DNA of 64,000 bases from contig JAWZYV010012535.1 in assembly GCA_038373885.1 (NCBI GenBank), forward strand, positions 1-64,000. Reading direction: 5' to 3'. The translations under genes and the position numbers were made by a program. This document shows, one piece after another, positions 10,410 to 22,445 of this stretch. Numbering within the stretch: the stretch's first letter is position 1; every line of letters starts with the position of its first letter. Origin of the DNA: Cheiracanthium punctorium (Eukaryota > Arthropoda > Arachnida > Araneae > Cheiracanthiidae). The notes beneath the pieces are model-generated. The model had not been told where the DNA came from. It saw nothing but the letters and a program-made list of their open reading frames with translations, and searched no databases.

Positions 10410-11253
10410 CTCAGAAAATCTGAAACATTTTCAGATTTTAAATATGCACTAAAGCGCTATGTATTAAAAGCGTATTATAATCCACGGGTCTTCCCTATTT
10501 TCTTTCCTTATTCCATTAAGTTGGAAAGTATATCATTATTCATGAATGTGATTAAACACAACTAAAATTGATATTTCTATCCTTTTTCTGGATGTAATAC
10601 ATCAGAAATAGATGGGAAAAGCTGTGCAGAAAAATGCACAATTCGAACTGAAATAAAGTTTAAAAACTCATTCAGGTGTATTCATAATTCAAGTAGCAGA
10701 AGCAGACGATAAATAGCGCTTGGCGCTACAATCACATCTCCTCAAAATCGTATATGAACCATTTTATTTGTTGCCAAATTAAAAAGTTGCACATTTTAGT
10801 CTCGGAAAATTTTCAAATCCTATTTAGCTTTTGAGTATAAAACATTTCATTCCTGCTCTGATTTCACATGCATACGATGTTTTAATTAAAAAATAACCTT
10901 ACAAATAATGTAAACAAAAAAATTATTATTCTTTTATTTTTACTTTAAGAATCTGAATAATTTAATAAACTCGCCAAACATGGCAACCTAGATAGCTAAC
11001 CTCTCCCTCTTTCTACTGCAGGGTTACAATTGCGAAATGGCGAGAACAAAAATGATCATTTTGCGACACGTTTTTTATTGATATCTCCTAAAATAATTCG
11101 AATTTCGAAAAAATCGCTTCGAGGTGTGTCGAGACCCGTCTTGGAGAATTTCCGTTCAAAATTTGGTAGGTCTACGATCACCCGTTTCGGAGCTACGCGA
11201 GACACAGACAGACAGACAAACGGACAGTTTACATCTTGTTTTATTTATATAGA
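10410..11253 (-). mobile_element. Non-autonomous Helitron, 5' part
   Basis: On the minus strand it begins TCTATATAAATAAAAC at 11253 after an A, the Helitron 5'-TC rule. A (CTGT)n-rich stretch and the GTCTCGACACACC block follow, as in the other Helitrons here. It is colinear with 13735-14580. No hairpin plus CTAG 3' end was found on its left, so the boundary at 10410 is only where similarity fades. Confidence 0.7.
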
Positions 11254-11259
11254 TAGATA

Positions 11260-11540
11260 TAGGATGTCTCAAAAACACTGACCTACTATTTTACGCCTTA
11301 AATTTTGATCATAGTCATATTAAATAAATTAAAAAGTTACTTAAAAAAAGTACAGAATTTATGGAACAGATTGAAATTTCAGGAGATTAAATCTAAATAA
11401 ATACAAAATTTAAATTTTTATACGGCTCCAAAAAAAAAAAAAAAAAAAGAGTTTAGTAAAATGCGTCTCGTGCATTAATGAGGTGATGGATCAAGTTTCA
11501 GCCTTTCACCATAAAAAGGCTTAGAAACATGTTTCATCAG
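11260..11540. repeat. Left arm of a foldback element split by Helitrons
   Basis: Begins ATAGGATGTCTCAAAAACAC; the inverse match TACAGGGTATCCAAAAAACA closes the right arm at 17319. Internal text (TTTAGTAAAATGCGTCTCGT, ATGAGGTGATG) matches the intact foldback at 17966-18650. The middle is replaced by the Helitron cluster. Confidence 0.75.
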
Positions 11541-11624
11541 CGTTGGGGGGGGGGGGACACTGCAACACCAGTAGCAGCAAGAATATCATGCATTTATGCA
11601 ATCATCGTGTTATTTTATTACTTA

Positions 11625-12674
11625 CTAGCTGAAGTACCCGTTCTTCGCACGGGAATGAATGGACTTTTTGATATTACGATTTGTGGGGATTACTATTTAT
11701 TGTAATAAAGAGATATAGCAAAATGGATATCGCTTTATATTGTGTTCAATAACCATGCATACCGAATTTCAAGGCAATCGTTTGTATGGTGCAGAAGGTC
11801 ATGTGGCGTAGCGCAATCTAGTGGCGAGTTTTAGCAAAACGTATACGGCGAAAATATTCTTCGCATTCAGATATCGATGCATACGAATTTTCATGACGAT
11901 CGGCTGAATAGTCCTGAAGTTCATGTGTTGACGCGACATCTAGTGTCAAGTTATAGGAAAATGGATCGTGCCAAACTCTTCCCCGTGTTCAAATATCTAT
12001 GTATACCTATTTCCATAGCGATCATTCGCACAGTCAAGAAGTGATACACTGCAGGGCCATCTAGTGGTTAATTAAAGTAATGATTTGCTACAGCGCCGTC
12101 ACGTGGCGAGTTATAGGAAAATGGATAACGCCAAAATATTCTCATTGTTCAAATAGCTATGAGTACTGATTTTCAAAGCCACCGTTTGAATGGTCAAAAA
12201 TTTGGCCTGCTGCAGCGTCATCTAGTGGCGAGTTAAAATAATAATGCATTGCAGTGCCACCTAGTGGTGAGTAACATCAAAAGTAACACAGTTAGAATAT
12301 ATTCTTCGTGCTCAAATGTGTAAGTATAAAAAATTTTATGCCGATCAGTCGAACGGTATAGAAGTTGATGCGTTGCAGCGCTATTTAGCGCTAAGTTACA
12401 GCAATTGGATAGTGAAAAATATTCTCCGTGTTCTAATATCCGCGTGTACCAAATTTCATCGAAATTGGTTGGACGATATTCGCATAGCAAACGGCTAAAC
12501 GGAATAGAATTCGACGTTCTGCTGCGCCAGCTAGTGGCAAGTTAGAGGAAAACGGATAGCATAAAAACCTTCTCTGATAAAACACTTAGGTGAACCAAAT
12601 TTCATGGTGATCGGTGAAACGGTGCTGAGTTTTTCAACATCCTACACACATACCAACATTCATTTTTATCTATA
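11625..12674 (-). mobile_element. Non-autonomous Helitron carrying CTCF-like tandem repeats (short copy)
   Basis: The minus-strand 3' end has a CCCGT/ACGGG hairpin (11653-11637), a short spacer, then CTAG (11628-11625) followed by T. This is the Helitron 3' structure. The 5' side ends with CATTCATTTTTAT, the inverse of the start of the element at 26111. In between are about seven degenerate units of 120-150 bp, each with a GCCAYCTAGTGG-type core. The minus-strand site at 12267-12252, CCACTAGGTGGCACTG, fits the CTCF core exactly. The precise 5' end is blurred by CCAGTCT repeats. Confidence 0.8.
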
Positions 12675-15613
12675 ACCAGTCTTATTATATATACCAGTCT
12701 CAAGTAAAATCCAGTTTCAAATCTAAGCCTCGCCAAAGTGCCAGCATACGCCATTTTGCAAGAGTTTTTTCAGGGAATCATTCGAAGCATTGACTTAGCA
12801 GCAATCAAAATGGGAAATGGTTCGACCGCCAGGCATTTTTTTGAAAAGTGGAATCCCTTAATACAGCCTCATTTTTTAAATTATCAACTATAACATGTTT
12901 TATTCATCGTTACCTCGATGTACTAAATGCGAAGATTTCAATTTTCTGAAATTTGGCGGATTTCCCCCAAGTTAAATCAATGTACTCAATTGGCGAGAAT
13001 TCTGAAGCTACATCGCTTGAAATGCCCTAATAACTGCATTATTTCTGCACGGATAGTTAAAATTTAATGCTGTATTCTAAGAAAACCTATACACTTGTTT
13101 TCAAAAATGCTATTCCCTTAAGCTCTCAGTAAATTGCTCCAAAAAGCCTAAAACTGTGCAAACCGTTAGAACTCACTTTCTAAAAATCGGCCTATCAGCC
13201 ATTTTATTTTTCGCCAAACTAAAAAAATTTACATATTAGTCTCGGAAATCTTCGATCCTCATTGTTTTGCGTATAAAACATTTCATTCCTGCTCTCATTT
13301 CTTATGCGCACACGATATTATAATTAAAAAAATAACCTTACAAATATAAACTAAAAAAATCATTTATTCCTTTCTTTTCATTTTAAGAATTTAAAACATT
13401 TTATTCGGCAAAATCGCCACACATGGCAACCAAGATGCTTATTTCACACACTTTTTTCACTACAGGGTTTACAATTACATAAAGCTTTCTGCGTGGAGAA
13501 CATAAAAAATCTCTTAAATTCCGGGAACGGATGGACTTTCAAAGTTTTAAAGTGGACTATCATTTATTCTATATTATTTTACATATATCTGTGTAAATTT
13601 TCAGGCTGACAGGTCCATTTTTGTGGAATTGTATACTACCCAAATCAACAAATTGACAAACAGAAAAATAAGATTACCTACGCTTGTTTTTAAAAATACC
13701 CTCTCATTAAATTGCGCCAAGCGCTAGAATCATAGAAATCTGACACATTTTCAGATTTAAAATACGCACTAAAGTGCTATATATAAAAAGAGTTATAATC
13801 CATGGGTCTTCCCTATTTTCGTTCCTTCTTTTATTAACTTGGAAAGTGTATCATTATTCATGAGTGTGATTAAACAAAATTAAAATTGATATTTCTAACA
13901 TCCTTTTTCTGGATGTAATATATTAGAAATAGATGCAGAAAAGCTGCTCAGAAAAATGCACAATTCCAACTGAATGAAAATTTCAAAAACTTATACGCAG
14001 GTGTATTTATAACCCAAATAGCAGACGATTAAATTACGATAAATAGCGCCAAGCGTTAGAATCCTCCACAAAATCGGACATCAACCCCTTTTATTTTTCG
14101 CCAAATTAAAAAGTTACACATTTATTTTCGGAAAATTTCCAAATTCTAGTTTTCTTTTGAGTATAAATCATTTCATTCCCGCTCTGCTTTCACATGCACA
14201 CGATATTTTAATTTAAAAACAACCTTACAAATAATCTAGTCAAAATAAAAAAAAATCGTTATTCTTTAAATTTTACTTCAAGAGTCTGAATCATTTAATG
14301 AACTGCCGAATGTGGCAACCTAGATAAGCTTAATTGTCGCTTAATGCACTGTGAGGTTACAATTACGAAATGGCGGAAAGCAAAAATTAGCCTTTTGCGA
14401 TAGGTTTTTATCGATATTTCCTAAAATAGTTCGAATTTTGAAAAAATCGCTTCGAGGTGTGTCGGGACCTGTCATGGAGAATTTCCGTTCAAAATTTGGT
14501 AGGTCTACGATTACACGTTTGCGATCTACGCGAGACACAGACAAACAAACAGTTTACACACATTGTTTTATTAATATAGATACCAGTCTCCAGTATAATA
14601 AAATCCAGTTTCAAATCTAAGCCTCACCAAAGTGCCAACATACGCCATTTTGCAAGAGTTTTTTCAGGGAGTCATTCGAAGCATTGACTTAGCAGCAATC
14701 AAAATGGGAAATGGTTCGACCGCCAGGCATTTTTTTGAAAAGTGGAATCCCTTAATACAGCCTCATTTTTTAAATTATCAACTATAACATGTTTCATTCA
14801 TCGTTACCTCGATGTACTAAATGCGAAGATTTCAATTTTCTGAAATTTGGCGGATTTCCCCAACTAAAATCAATGCACTCAATTGGCGAGAATGCTGAAG
14901 ATAGATCACTTGAAATCCCTTAATAACTGCATTATTTCCGCACGGATCATTAAAATTTAACGCTGTATTCTAATAAAACCTTTGCACTTGTTTTCAAAAA
15001 TCCGTTTCCTTAAGCTCTCAGTAAATTGCGCCAAGCCGGAAACAGTGTAAACCTCTAGAACTCACTTTCTCGGCATTTGAGCCATTTTATTTTTTCGCCA
15101 AACTAAAAAATTTTAACATATTAGCCTCGGAAATCTTCAATTCTTATTGTTTTGCGTATAAAACATTTCATTCCTGCTCCGATTTCCCATGCACACGATA
15201 TTATAATTAAAAAAAATAACATTACGAATATAAACTAACAAAAAAAAATCATTATTATTCTTTTATTTTTACTTTGAGAATTTAAAACATTTTATTCGGC
15301 AAAATCGCCACACATGGCAACCACGATCCTTATTTCACACTTTTTTCACTACAGGGGTTACAATTACTGAAAGCTTTTTGCGTGGAGAACATAAAAAATC
15401 TCTTAAATTCCGGGAACGGGTGGACTTTCAAAGTTTTAAAGTGGACTGTCTTTTATTCTATATTATTTTACACATCTGTGCCCAATTTAAGGCTGATAGG
15501 TCCATTTTTGTTGATTTGTATACGAATCAAATCCACAAACAAACAAACAAACAAATAAACAAACAAACAAACAAACAAACAAACAAACAGAATTTCATTT
15601 TTATTTATAAGGA
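12675..15613 (-). mobile_element. Head-to-tail Helitron remnants with internal duplication
   Basis: Blocks of about 1 kb at 12690-13700 and 14581-15613 are close copies, about 1.89 kb apart. Between them, 13735-14580 copies the Helitron at 10410-11253 and has its own minus-strand 5' end TCTATATTAATAAAAC at 14580. The right block begins on the minus strand TCCTTATAAATAAAAATG at 15613, directly abutting the CTAG end of the next Helitron. No coding sequence is present. Divergence is lowest between the two 1-kb blocks, suggesting a local tandem or array event. Confidence 0.7.
15540..15590. repeat. (AAAC)n microsatellite
   Basis: About ten AAAC units with one AAAT variant, just inside the minus-strand 5' end of a Helitron remnant. 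Confidence 0.9.
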
Positions 15614-15778
15614 CTAGCTGCGTGCCCGTTCTTCGCACGGTAGGAAACGAAAAATTTCCTCACATGTGTAATTCGAATTAATTCCAGTGATGTGGAATCT
15701 AGAAAAAGCAAAATTATTTCACTCTTGACTTAAAATTTGCGTCATATATGTAATAACCTGAGATCATTGCAATATAAT

Positions 15779-15848
<70 letters not shown>

Positions 15849-16845
15849 CTATGCCAGCGTCATTCGGTATCAAAAAAGTGAAAATGGACCGTTTGCAGTG
15901 AACTTCTCACTTTCAAAATGTCTTATTTCCTCAGACATGCTGTTTTTTAGGTTCACGTTTTAGCGTTAAATACCTCAGACACTACATGAAATGGACATTT
16001 TTTTTAATTTTAAAAATACGTCACCCTCTCTTGCAACCCTTTACAGAAAGAAAAGAGATAAGAGATAAGACTGCGCTATTTATAAAGGCTTTAAAATTGT
16101 TTTTCTAGATTGTGCAGTTTAATTTTTCTTCTCGCAAATAAATCCAGTATTTATAAAAAGAAATCCAGCCAAGCAAAGAAATCGTCTGCTCGCGGGTCCC
16201 GTTTTTATTCATTTTTTTCAACTGGCAATTTTAATCATTCTTACTGTATCCATGACAACCAAACCGCAAGATATCAAACCGAAACTCATAAGCATGTGCT
16301 ACTGAAATGAAAATCCTTCTTTACTTAAAAATTCGTAAAAATTCTCCTAATTTATATTTTTCCTCCGTTCTTCTTTTAAAAGTGGGCGAATTGTGTGCTC
16401 CGTCTTTTGCCCAAATATTAAAAAGTTACGACATATAGAATTCAAGCTGCAGCAGTTTTAAAAATATTTTACGAAAGTCAGCGTCAAATTCAATTTTATT
16501 TGAAAAATTCCCAAAAATCTGAAAATTATGTTACACAGTCCGAACAAACAGTTTTTAAAAGAAAATTTTCTCCTCTATACGATGATGTAACTATCGTTTT
16601 CTTGCGAGTGCAATTACCGGCGTTATTATGTATTACGCAAGAAAAATCGCTAAAAATCGGACAAAACATAAAATAAAACATTTTCTAATTCGAATTTCGA
16701 AAAAATCGCTTCGAGGTGTGTCGAGACCCGTCTTGGAGAATTTCCGTACAAAATTTGGTAGGTCTACGATCACCCGTTTCAGAGCTCCGCGAGACACAGA
16801 CAGACAGACAAACGGACAGTTTACACACTGTTTTATTTATATAGA
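15614..16845 (-). mobile_element. Complete non-autonomous Helitron
   Basis: The minus-strand 5' end TCTATATAAATAAAAC begins at 16845 after an A. The 3' end has hairpin CCGT GCGAAGA ACGG (15640-15626), eight bases, then CTAG (15617-15614) followed by T. All Helitron terminal rules are met over 1,232 bp. It contains a (CA)n tract and no Rep/helicase gene. Its 5' part is near identical to the element ending at 11253, and its 3' part matches the element ending at 22499. It lies inside a foldback element whose right arm resumes at 16846. Confidence 0.88.
15780..15845. repeat. (CA)n microsatellite
   Basis: About 32 uninterrupted CA units inside the Helitron at 15614-16845. Confidence 0.95.
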
Positions 16846-17319
16846 TGTACGACCTTTGAAAACCGATCATCCGTTGGGATTTTTCAACTCTTGAGAGCCA
16901 TTGGAAAATAGTTTAAGTCAGAATATATTTGTTTTCGTATGCCCGCCACATTTTAGGATAAAATGCTCAAACTTTGTTCATCCTTAATAAACGTATGAGA
17001 TACATTTTACTAAATGGGAATACTTTTGTATGGGGGGCGTAGGGCATATAAAACCTTACATTTTGTATTTTTTTAGATTTAATCTTCGGAAACTTTTGAT
17101 GGATTTCATAAAGTTCTGTACTTTTTTTAAGTATCATTATAGTTTGTTATATCCATATCTATGATAGTTATTAGAAATTTAGATGTAATCTGAAAATTTT
17201 ATCGCTAACTGAAAATTCTACACATTCTTTTTTTACGTAACTGTGTAATTTATTGTATATGCCTATGATCAATATTTAATTGATAAAAGATATAAGTCAG
17301 TGTTTTTTGGATACCCTGT
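16846..17319. repeat. Right arm of the split foldback element
   Basis: Resumes at the Helitron 5' boundary with GTACGACCTTTGAAA, which matches the mid-right part of 17966-18650. It ends ATACCCTGTA, inverse to 11260. Together the two arms bracket about 5.3 kb of inserted Helitrons. Confidence 0.75.
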
Positions 17320-17965
17320 ATATTCTATAATCATACAAATTTATATTTTTACTAATTATAAACGAAAATAATGACTAGCCAATTCTAGGAGTGACGAAGT
17401 CGCCGAAGCATTATAACCTAACCTATAGAGGTGCAACTCTCTGATAATCACGAATCTATAGTAAAGGTTGGTCCCTGAGAGTATAAAAATTGACTACATT
17501 TAACTAAATCATACGGTAATGTCAGTATTAAATGTATAAAAATATTCCTTCCCAGATTATTACATATTGCAGAAAATGTAATAACTGTAAAAACGATTGA
17601 ATTCTAAATTTTATAACGAATGTGATGTTTCGGCTTTCGTTTTATTTTGATTATTCCCTCTACATCAGTTTAAAGTGCAAATACGCTTTATATAAATTAT
17701 AACGCTGTTTTTATTATAGTTACTACTGTAGTAAAAATAGCGTAAGAACTTTCGTTCGTTGACTGTTAGAAAACGTTACTAAAAGTATGGAACTGATTGT
17801 TTGTCTGTCTGTATGCGAGATCGTTCATCAGGGCTTTAACTTTCATAAGTATTCTTCGCATTGCCAGCTCAACTACGCTAATTCAGCTCAAGTATAACAG
17901 AACTGAATAATGCTATTGATATATACAGTATACTATTATTTCTAGTGAAAATTATGTAAAATTAC
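17320..17965. other. No gene seen
   Basis: AT-rich DNA between two foldback elements, without a supported reading frame. Confidence 0.5.
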
Positions 17966-18650
17966 ACAGGGTGTCCCAAAAAAGGTGGTAATGGGCTTTA
18001 ACGCTTTATCTATTAAAGATAAGTGGGCAGTGTAAATTGAAAACAGCTTCAAAATAAGGTCGGAAATAAGACCCTCTTAAGAAAATATTCCTCTCGTTCA
18101 TTTCCAAAAAGTGACACTGTTTAAATTTGTATACGACCCCTTACAAAACAATTCTCAATTAGTAAAATGTACCCCATACATTCATGAGGTGATGTACCGA
18201 ATTTGAGCCTTTCATCATTTTGAATGTAAACGTTTATTGCTAGAGTGGAAAAAAGATTATCTTTCGTAATTTCTGTACGACTCCTGAAATGCGATCATTC
18301 GATGAGATTCTTTTCCCTTCGAGAGCCATTGAAAAGTGCTTTAAGTCATCCTTTTATTTATCTTCATATTTCGGACACTTTTTAAGGTATAGTTCTCAAA
18401 TTTTGTATGTCACCTCATGAGCGTATGGGGCGCATTTTACTAACTGGGAATTGTTTTGTAAGGGGATCGTATACAAATTTAAAAAGTGTAACTTTTTGAA
18501 AATTAATGAGACAATTTTTTTTAAAGGAGTACTTTTTCTTACCTTATTTTAAACATTTTCATTTTTTGAATTTATATTGCCACTATTTTTTCAGACCTTG
18601 TTTTGAACATTTTGTCAATTTACACTGCCCACAAGCCCGTTACCACCTGT
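17966..18650. mobile_element. Long foldback (inverted-repeat) MITE, mariner-like ends
   Basis: The left end CAGGGTGTCCCAAAAAAGG and TGGGCAGTGTAAATTGA recur inverted at the right (TCAATTTACACTGCCCA...GTTACCACCTGTATA). Further inside, arms of over 200 bp pair, for example GTATACGACCCCTTACAAAA against its complement near 18460. No gene. TA-rich flanks and the GGGTGTCCCAAAA terminus are typical of mariner-derived MITEs. Copies occur at 36782-37469 and 11260/17319. Confidence 0.8.
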
Positions 18651-18891
18651 ATATGTAGGATTATTAGTTTCTTTTAAGAGTCTCGCATAAAACAACCCCA
18701 ATAATTATTAGTGTGTATGGGCAGAAATTCTTTAAGTTTTTTTTTATATTTTATGTTCTCTTTGAAACTATAGAAAACTAATGTACTTTACATTTATTAA
18801 TTACTATATTCCTATAAAAATTGTGTGTCCGGCATTTAATAGCTTCTAAAAGCTAGAGAAAATAATTCTTGATTGCCCAAAACGTGTTTAA

Positions 18892-19541
18892 CCCTTTGAC
18901 GTGTGATGGTTGTTCTGTGAAAGCATCTTATTTCCGCGATTTCACTGCGTTGGGGAAAAATATGGTTAAATGGTTCTAACGTTGAAAAAGTGCAGCCGTT
19001 GCCATCAATTCATTTTAACTACCAGAAACATGGCGGTCGATCAAATCACCCATCTGGTGCCTCAGAGCTAAAGAAGTTTTCTGACTCACCTGGCTGCTTG
19101 CAGCTGTACCACGGTTGCACTTTTTCTGATTTTCTGTTTTTTTTTTTTAATTTTCAATGCAAAAGGCACAAAAAACATTATTATTGGCCAATAAGAAATA
19201 CAAAAATGTACATAAACAAAAACGCAGTATTAAATCGCAGCCAAAAGTTTTCTAGCTTCCCAATAACGAGAGGTTATAGAGGAGACATGAAGCGCTGGGC
19301 ACTCCAGAACGTGTTCAGCAACCATCAGCTCGGCACCGCTTCAGGGTGACATCTACTCACGACGTTGATTCGGTGAAGGTAAGCAGCGAGGTAGTCATGC
19401 CCCCGTTTCTAGTCTAAAAGCTGCGACCGCATGGTCTCTTGGGCGTTCAGGTAACTGGAGGATGGAGAGACTTTTCCAGTGTTAGGCAGTCTGTCCAGTT
19501 GGTCTTCTATATTTATGAGAAAACATTTGTGTTTCAAAGGG
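18892..19541. mobile_element. piggyBac-type MITE, degenerate
   Basis: TTAA (18888-18891) precedes CCCTTTGACG, and CAAAGGG precedes TTAA (19542-19545), giving the piggyBac TTAA target duplication and inverted CCCTTT ends. The interior (AGTGCAGCCGTTGCCATC, AACTACCAG, ATGGCGG) matches the better preserved copies at 38414, 40570 and 50926. No transposase. Confidence 0.65.
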
Positions 19542-19545
19542 TTAA

Positions 19546-20762
19546 AAGATATGTACAGGGAAACAATTTATTTTTAATGCCCAATAATGGTCATAACCAA
19601 GTCTATTGCCTACTAAATCCATATACGCTAATGTAAGAATTAAAACAAGGCCAGCAGAAACAGATGGCACCGTCAGTGAGATAAGAACGTAAATGTAGAT
19701 GAGGCTTATTCATCTCTCCAGCACCACGCAATGGACAAGCATAGAGTTTGCTAGTCTAATATGGTGAGGACGTTTCTGGAGTGTCCAATCGTTTCCAATA
19801 TGGATCCGGAATTACACTATCCATTATACTTCCCTAGACGAGTCCATGTGGTAGGCGAGCTGTCCAGCAAGAAGTTGCAGCTTTTACCGCTCACAGTTTC
19901 CTTGGAAATAAACTGGATCACACAGTTTAGTTTTTATTATCCTTTTCATAGTAGAGTCAACTCGCGATAACATCAAGTCCAGGGATCAGCCAAATGTTTC
20001 GAATCATCATTAGTTCGTGTTTCCCACTTTCCAATAAAAAAATGAAATTTCATATTTTAAATAGTCGTTAATCGATATTGTACTATTGCTTTTGTTTAAG
20101 AAAACTTAATTGTGAGTATTTTTAAAAGTTAAAAATATAAAAGGAAAACATGCACGGACAGTTTCTGCCTTCCATTCTCTATCCTGAATATGTCACCAGG
20201 GTAAGAGAAGGCATCTTTGCACCCCAAGCGAAACAAGCTGAATGGTAAAGAATGCGTAGCTTAACGAGAGTAAAAAAAACGTAATCCTTTTTCTTTCTCC
20301 TTCTTATTCTAGGGCTTTCCAAGTATGAACTGAAATTAAGACTTGACAAAAACTTCGACTTAAAGGGAACGACTTCGAGATACAGCGTGACGATTTTGCG
20401 TTAAAAAATTAATTTGTTTTGTTATTTCATGAAAATTTCGAGGTAAACGAATATTCCAGTTATCACGAGTTCATACCAGTAGATGAAACCTGTTGTGTAG
20501 GCAATTACAACATGTACTATTAAAAAAGTTTCGCAAAAAATAAATAGTACCCTTAATGGTAATACAGTGAATGCATTTAGTTTTTGTCCCTTTAAAATAA
20601 ATATTTTCGTATTCTATTTTAATTTTATAGCTAAGGAAACAACATTGCTGCCAATTAAGTCCTCTAAATTCAAAGATTCATGCAAAACGGAAAACGGGAT
20701 AGCTTCCAGAAGCGATAATTGTGAATTGTTTGAAAATCAAAGTATGGCGCAGATGAGACAGC
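19546..20762. other. No gene seen; a possible pogo-like scrap
   Basis: Mostly featureless. Near 19953-19972, GTCAACTCGCGATAACATC resembles the terminal repeat of the pogo-like MITE at 39797-40329 and may be a solo end. Confidence 0.4.
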
Positions 20763-20766
20763 TTAA

Positions 20767-21232
20767 CCCTTTAACGCACGATGTCCTCTCCGTGAGGACA
20801 CGAAACTCTGACATTTTGACTGTTTTAATTCACGGAGAATAAATTTGATTTCAATGAAATACTTAAGGAGGACATAGTGACACGAAAATCATTTTCTATT
20901 AAGCACATCATTTCCCGTAAAAATGGTTTATAAAATGGATGTCAGAATTATTTTTACTACAGGCATCTGCTGAGAACTGAAGAATGTGATGAAGATATGC
21001 ATCGATATAGGCGAAAAACTAGGCAGACTGCACCGTGCTGCACTCCAGTGCAATGCAGCCGTGGCCATCGCTCCATTTAACTACCAGCAACAGGGCGGGC
21101 GATCAAATCGTCCATCGTGCACCACAAAGCTAAAGAACATTTTTGACACAGCTGGCTGTGTGACCGCACAGCGAGCTTTGTCAAGCAACTACTCTTTTTC
21201 GGCTTTGGGAAATGGTTGCGCTTCAAACGGGG
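20767..21232 (+). mobile_element. piggyBac-type MITE
   Basis: TTAA (20763-20766) is followed by CCCTTTAACGCACGATG and a subterminal hairpin TGTCCTC TCCGT GAGGACA. The interior matches the family (GCCGTGGCCATCGCTCC, ACTACCAGCAAC). The right end TTGCGCTTCAAACGGGG is eroded and its TTAA is lost. Confidence 0.7.
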
Positions 21233-21274
21233 TTGGGGAGGTGCCTGACGGTATTCATGAGGGCTGTATTTTAC

Positions 21275-21505
21275 GTCATTTTTTTTTCTTTCTTTGAAAT
21301 ACGTGGAATATGTTAAAAGAACATTTTGGCCGCCTAACCCACCATAGTTGATGAATTTCTGAAAAGGCTGTCCGATCTATTACCTATGCTAAAAGTTCAC
21401 ACGCATGCCAAATTTCTTTTTCATTAGCTTCAGTAATTTTGGCTAGGCGAAATATTGATGTACGAAAAAATGACGCTGCTTTCTGGTCCCCTTATAAATT
21501 ATCCG
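21275..21505 (+). repeat. Dispersed repeat, copy 2 of a pair
   Basis: Colinear with 7030-7262 in the same orientation; best block TCAGTAATTTTGGCTAGGCG and GCGAAATATTGATGTACG. No coding capacity. Confidence 0.65.
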
Positions 21506-21969
21506 AATCTCACTATCTCTACTTAAGCGTACATTAATACAGACTCTTTTATTATGGCTACTAATACATAGGTATTAGAGTGTATACGCCTGTAATGAGG
21601 CTATCTTTCTACGCTTTTCTTTCTCAGACAGCCAACCACAAGTAGTACATCATGTGACAGACGTTTCTGCTTGCCGCCAGCTGCTCCGTTCTAAGGTTCA
21701 CATGCATATTGCATGAGGGGAAGACGGAAGGTGTCGTACTGGCTCATGCATACATCAGTACTGGTATATGATATTCTCATTTCCTGCATTAATATCCTAT
21801 CGAATCCGAAATGAAGACATAAGTGCGCTTTGAGGCAGAAATAATGGTTTGTATCATCATAGAGTTAATACTCAAGGAAATGTGTCATGAAGTGTAAAAT
21901 ATGTCCGCGCTACTGAAATGGCTGTCCAGACGTAGTGCAATGTGCATGTCTGAATATCTATTCGAGGTG

Positions 21970-22195
21970 AATTCCTGTTTATGTGTATTGTATTCCGTTA
22001 AGGCAAAATATGCAAAAGGGGTATCTGCCTAGGGAAAGGACTTTTTTATTGGTTTCAACGCGAGTTCACGGTTTAAACGCGCATCGAGAGAATATCACAC
22101 AAAACTCCAGACCGTTAGATCGACAGTTGTACGAGAGGCCAAAACCCTGGACCTTCCGCCAAATCCATGCTCAGTGACGTATCCACTCGGAATTG
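21970..22195 (+). repeat. Dispersed repeat, three-copy family
   Basis: Shares an ordered series of blocks with 50675-50890 and 41405-41560: TTGTATTCCGTTAAGGCAA, a short GC-rich block, a ...TTCACG... block, TCCAGACCGTTAGATCGACA and CCACTCGG. Possibly a SINE body; no polymerase III promoter was recognised in this copy. Confidence 0.5.
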
Positions 22196-22376
22196 CTGTT
22201 TGAAGGAAGTTGAATAGTACAAGTGTTTTTAAAGTAAACCAACAAAAAATAACCAGTACAAACGTTCACCATTTGATTAATCGATAACTGATTCTATTCA
22301 AGCTGTAACAATCGATTATAGAAATCATTCGAACGGCACATCACTATTGTGTTGTGTACTAGATATGAGACGGGCT

Positions 22377-22445
22377 CAGCTCGAGCCCGAGACCGAACCG
22401 GGCTCGGGCTCTGTAATTCCCAATTGCGTTCGGGCTCGGGGTCGC
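22377..22445. repeat. GC-rich inverted arm (left) of an element split by Helitrons
   Basis: GGGCTCAGCTCGAGCCCGAG and repeated CGGGCTCGGG text. The inverse appears at 29205-29315 (CTCGGGCTCGAGCTTC, GAGCCCGATTTCATCTCTA). With the outer GAGAC/TCTCT similarity this looks like one element opened by about 6.7 kb of insertions. Confidence 0.65.

Noticed and set aside
14574..14600. CTGG (a CTRR match) as the 3' end of the Helitron block 14581-15613
   Set aside because: No GC hairpin precedes it on the minus strand, so the match is too weak.
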